DNA of 64,000 bases, taken from assembly GCF_007754155.1 (NCBI RefSeq), contig NZ_CP037423.1, forward strand, positions 3,162,001 through 3,226,000, read 5' to 3'. Origin of the DNA: Stieleria neptunia (lineage in GTDB: Bacteria; Planctomycetota; Planctomycetia; Pirellulales; Pirellulaceae). Positions 62,020 through 64,000 of the stretch are shown here, in pieces. The notes beneath the pieces are model-generated. The model ran no database searches. It saw only the letters and a program-made list of their open reading frames with translations, and was not told the DNA's origin. A program made the translations under genes and the position numbers. The first letter of the stretch is position 1. Every line of letters starts with the position of its first letter.

Positions 62020-62352
62020 TCACTTTTCGGTACCTGCACCTTCCATTTTGTTCATGATTTTCGTCACGGCGAATGACAGGGATTCGACAACGCAAGCCGA
62101 GAGAGTGCTTCCCAGGATTATCACGACTGAATAACCATCGTGAATATCTTGGACCCATCTCGCTGGACGGTCGCTAATACGAAAACATAGGAGGCAAAAT
62201 GCAGTCCACAAAAACACAGTAAGCCATCCACCTACACATTCAAAGAACGGACTTCGCTGAAACCGAAGTCTGCCAAAGCCGAATCTCATAACTGCAGCGG
62301 AGCCAAATACAAGAGTGAGCCTCAAATTTAGCATGCTGATTGCCGGAAACAT
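62020..62352 (-). CDS. Putative immunity protein for the expressed tip, membrane protein (110 aa)
   Basis: Identical to the 48971-49303 protein. Three hydrophobic stretches and a short charged tail. It starts 61 bases after the RHS gene stop and on the same strand, and would protect the producing cell or its siblings from the tip now on the full-length RHS protein. Confidence 0.65.
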   Translation of the reverse strand: MFPAISMLNLRLTLVFGSAAVMRFGFGRLRFQRSPFFECVGGWLTVFLWTAFCLLCFRISDRPARWVQDIHDGYSVVIILGSTLSACVVESLSFAVTKIMNKMEGAGTEK

Positions 62353-62413
62353 TTTGATCCCAATCGCGGCAACAAGTACAAGAACTAAGAGTTCCGCGAT
62401 CGAAACCCGGTGC

Positions 62414-64000
62414 TTAGAGGCCTTGATACCACCCTCCTTCAGGGGTGACCCCGCACGCGCCTAAAGAAGAGACGCCGTCGAGTGGTATGCCATATTTGCT
62501 CAGACTATCCATTACCTCCTTCGCCAAGCAATTAGATTGGTCTTCGTCATTTCCTCCGCAGATAATCGCAGAACACCCATTGCCCCGCCAATCAAAGTTG
62601 CCAAGCGTCGCGCTGGGGTCATCCCCTGTCGTGAAATGAAACACAGCGACGACATCATCACATTTTATAATTGTGTTAATACAGGGAAGTGCACCGCCAC
62701 TCCCGATGTTTGTTGGAGGACTTCCTGGATATGGGTAGATTTGGTTTTCGCCACCTCCGACACCCACTGGATAACCGCCAAGCGGAATCGACGTTACTCC
62801 GGGAATTGGGCTTTCGCGCTGTGCCTTGTTTGGGCAAGAAACGCATAGATTTGTCCTAGTAGCATGCTTGCTGTTCCGTTGTTTTGGACGTTGCCTGGGA
62901 CCCGGCAGCTTCGGGATTGGCCATCCAGGCTTCCGTGGGTTAGTGGGTTGGTGAGGACCGCCCGGTACAGTTGTTCCGGGGGGATGTGGCCAGGATGGTG
63001 TCGGCGGTTTGTGTCCGGGAGGGATCGGTACATAGGTTTGCAAGCCCGCTGGATCAACAGCGTTGAGAATACGCGATCCAACGTATTCATACAAACTTGC
63101 ACTGTCAGAATAACCGATGGGATCACGACTCAGAAAACGTCCACTGATCGCATCGTACATCCGAGCCCGATAGTGAAAGAGCCCCAGCTCTTTATCCCAC
63201 TCACGCCCCGTGTAGGTATAGCGGTTACCTTCCGCCGTTGATGTACGCGCGGCTCCACTACCATCGAAGATCGATAGGTTGCCATACGCATCATACGCGT
63301 AGCGTTCTTTGATCGTCCCTGACGAATCGGTCAACGCCGTGATGCTGTACTGTTGGGTGCGATGGTAGTAACGCAGTCCGCCGGTGCCGTCGCGTACGAC
63401 GGGTTCGTCGATGTAGCTGGCGTAGACGTAGTTGTAGGTGGGGTTGGTTGCCGCGGTTCCTGAGGTGTAGTCCGCGACGGTCTGCTGGCCATTTTGGACA
63501 TAGATGCTGACCGTCGTGCCATCGTCGCGCGCGACTCGGCGACCAAGTGCGTCCCATTCGTAAAAGACGTCGTCGGTGCTGTCGTTGTCGACATCGGCCG
63601 AAACCAAACGATTGTCGAAGTCCCATGTGAGCGTCAGCGGATCGCTGCCGGGACGGAGGACCGCCGGGATCACCGTCATATTGCCTTTGGCATCGTGCGT
63701 GACGCTCTGGCTGGCCGCCGAGATAATTTCGTGGGCGTCACCGTGGACTCGCGTTTGGGTGCTGCTGTTCTCGGTGAACGCGTCCCAATCGCCAACGAGC
63801 GACAGATTCCAGGATTGGTCTAGGTTGGTGTCGTCGCGCTCCCAGTTGACTAGGCGATCTTCGTCGTCGTAGCCGCTTATTCCCACGTCGAATCCGTAGC
63901 CGCTCATCGTTCCGGCGATACTCTCACTGGTCTTGTTTTTGTTGTCGTCCCAGCCGTAGCTGAGATTCCCAATCGCTGCCCCAGTATAACTGATGCTTGA
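62414..64000 (-). CDS. RHS/YD-repeat polymorphic toxin, C-terminal part (5' end outside window)
   Basis: The frame is open to the right edge (minus strand), giving 528 residues of what must be a much larger protein. YD repeats are seen (LSYGWDDNKNKTSESIAG, YGFDVGISGYDDEDRLVNWE, NMTVIPAVLRPGSDPLTLTW, WDFDNRLVSADVDNDSTDDV, FYEWDALGRRVARDDGTT), then VVRDGTGGLRYYHRTQQYSI, the core end with HYRARMYDAISGRFLSRDPI, and the variable tip identical to orphan tip 2. The RHS shell normally encloses and delivers the tip. The junction core falls inside YYHRTQQYS. It is the only tip in the window attached to an RHS shell. Confidence 0.93.
   Translation of the reverse strand, partial: SSISYTGAAIGNLSYGWDDNKNKTSESIAGTMSGYGFDVGISGYDDEDRLVNWERDDTNLDQSWNLSLVGDWDAFTENSSTQTRVHGDAHEIISAASQSVTHDAKGNMTVIPAVLRPGSDPLTLTWDFDNRLVSADVDNDSTDDVFYEWDALGRRVARDDGTTVSIYVQNGQQTVADYTSGTAATNPTYNYVYASYIDEPVVRDGTGGLRYYHRTQQYSITALTDSSGTIKERYAYDAYGNLSIFDGSGAARTSTAEGNRYTYTGREWDKELGLFHYRARMYDAISGRFLSRDPIGYSDSASLYEYVGSRILNAVDPAGLQTYVPIPPGHKPPTPSWPHPPGTTVPGGPHQPTNPRKPGWPIPKLPGPRQRPKQRNSKHATRTNLCVSCPNKAQRESPIPGVTSIPLGGYPVGVGGGENQIYPYPGSPPTNIGSGGALPCINTIIKCDDVVAVFHFTTGDDPSATLGNFDWRGNGCSAIICGGNDEDQSNCLAKEVMDSLSKYGIPLDGVSSLGACGVTPEGGWYQGL
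63348..63360 (-). other. Junction core GCACCCAACAGTA inside the full-length RHS gene, site 4
   Basis: Here the core is part of continuous RHS coding sequence (YYHRTQQYS). At the other three sites the sequence upstream of the core is integrase-side DNA encoding FRYHGTQQYS instead. This marks where units insert. Confidence 0.65.

Larger units (their letters stand above)
57274..63360 (-). mobile_element. Toxin-tip integrative unit C: expressed tip, immunity, repeat R3, ATPase 3, integrase 3
   Basis: The interval between the core inside the full-length RHS gene (63348-63360) and the core at 57261-57273, 6,087 bp. It is a mosaic: 57274-61478 matches unit B exactly and 61454-63360 matches the tip 2 segment exactly. 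This is the newest arrival, joined in frame to the RHS shell. Confidence 0.65.
61454..63360. repeat. 1,907 bp segment identical to 48405-50311
   Basis: The second copy of the tip 2 cassette (end of border repeat, immunity-type gene and tip up to the junction core), now joined to the full-length RHS gene. See the finding on tip exchange. Confidence 0.85.

Noticed and set aside
62414..63907. Treating the ATG at 63907 as the RHS gene start
   Set aside because: The frame stays open and YD-repeat-like to the window edge (LSYGWDDNKNK upstream), so the real start is outside the window.
1..64000. tRNA or rRNA genes and tRNA-type attachment sites
   Set aside because: None could be recognised by reading; short inverted repeats were present but no cloverleaf with a conserved TTCRANYC-type arm was identified. 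A dedicated tRNA scan would settle it.

Overview
The window looks like accessory DNA from a planctomycete (Rhodopirellula-like). That is an inference from two IS66 elements (one with a small extra gene), moderately GC-rich coding, a sigma-like/Ser-Thr kinase pair and large YD-repeat (RHS) proteins. No rRNA, tRNA or CRISPR was recognised. Nearly everything relates to mobile DNA, anti-restriction, restriction or polymorphic toxins.

Region 1 (1-9.0 kb, minus strand): a type I restriction-modification locus in the order hsdR, three unassigned genes (one TIGR04255-like), a half-size hsdS, then hsdM. hsdM is broken by an IS66 element that runs off the left edge. A PD-(D/E)XK nuclease of the DUF1016/YhcG family lies upstream.

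Region 2 (9.4-20.9 kb): a plasmid-type module. It has a MobF relaxase-helicase on the plus strand and a minus-strand set of small genes including ArdC anti-restriction, a DUF6876-like protein, a toprim/DUF3991 protein and a serine recombinase. A RepA-like initiator sits behind iteron-like repeats. The minus-strand genes are preceded by copies of a roughly 125-157 bp inverted-repeat-bounded element, and a 16 bp palindrome occurs three times.

Region 3 (21.2-28.1 kb): a sigma-like regulator split by an ISKra4-like insertion sequence (8 bp target duplication, frame restored on excision) next to a transmembrane Ser/Thr kinase.

Region 4 (29.1-40.0 kb, plus strand): a tight operon of a large membrane vWA protein (split by a complete IS66 with 8 bp target duplication), a ParB-like protein, membrane proteins, a second vWA lipoprotein, a VirD4/TraG-type coupling ATPase and an excisionase-like HTH protein. 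No other type IV secretion gene is present.

Region 5 (41-64 kb): a GT-C glycosyltransferase, then a toxin-tip array. Read on the minus strand, a long RHS gene (5' end outside the window) ends in one C-terminal tip plus a putative immunity gene. Behind it are three orphan tips with putative immunity genes, and each is separated from the previous one by a conserved repeat, a primase-like ATPase gene and a tyrosine recombinase gene. Every junction falls on the same 13 bp in the RHS core (GCACCCAACAGTA). The simplest reading is a family of roughly 6-7 kb integrative units that insert in the RHS core, put a new tip in frame and push the older tip and immunity gene downstream. The tip now joined to the full-length gene matches one of the orphan tips exactly, which suggests recombination between silent and expressed tips. 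This array is the most novel system in the window.
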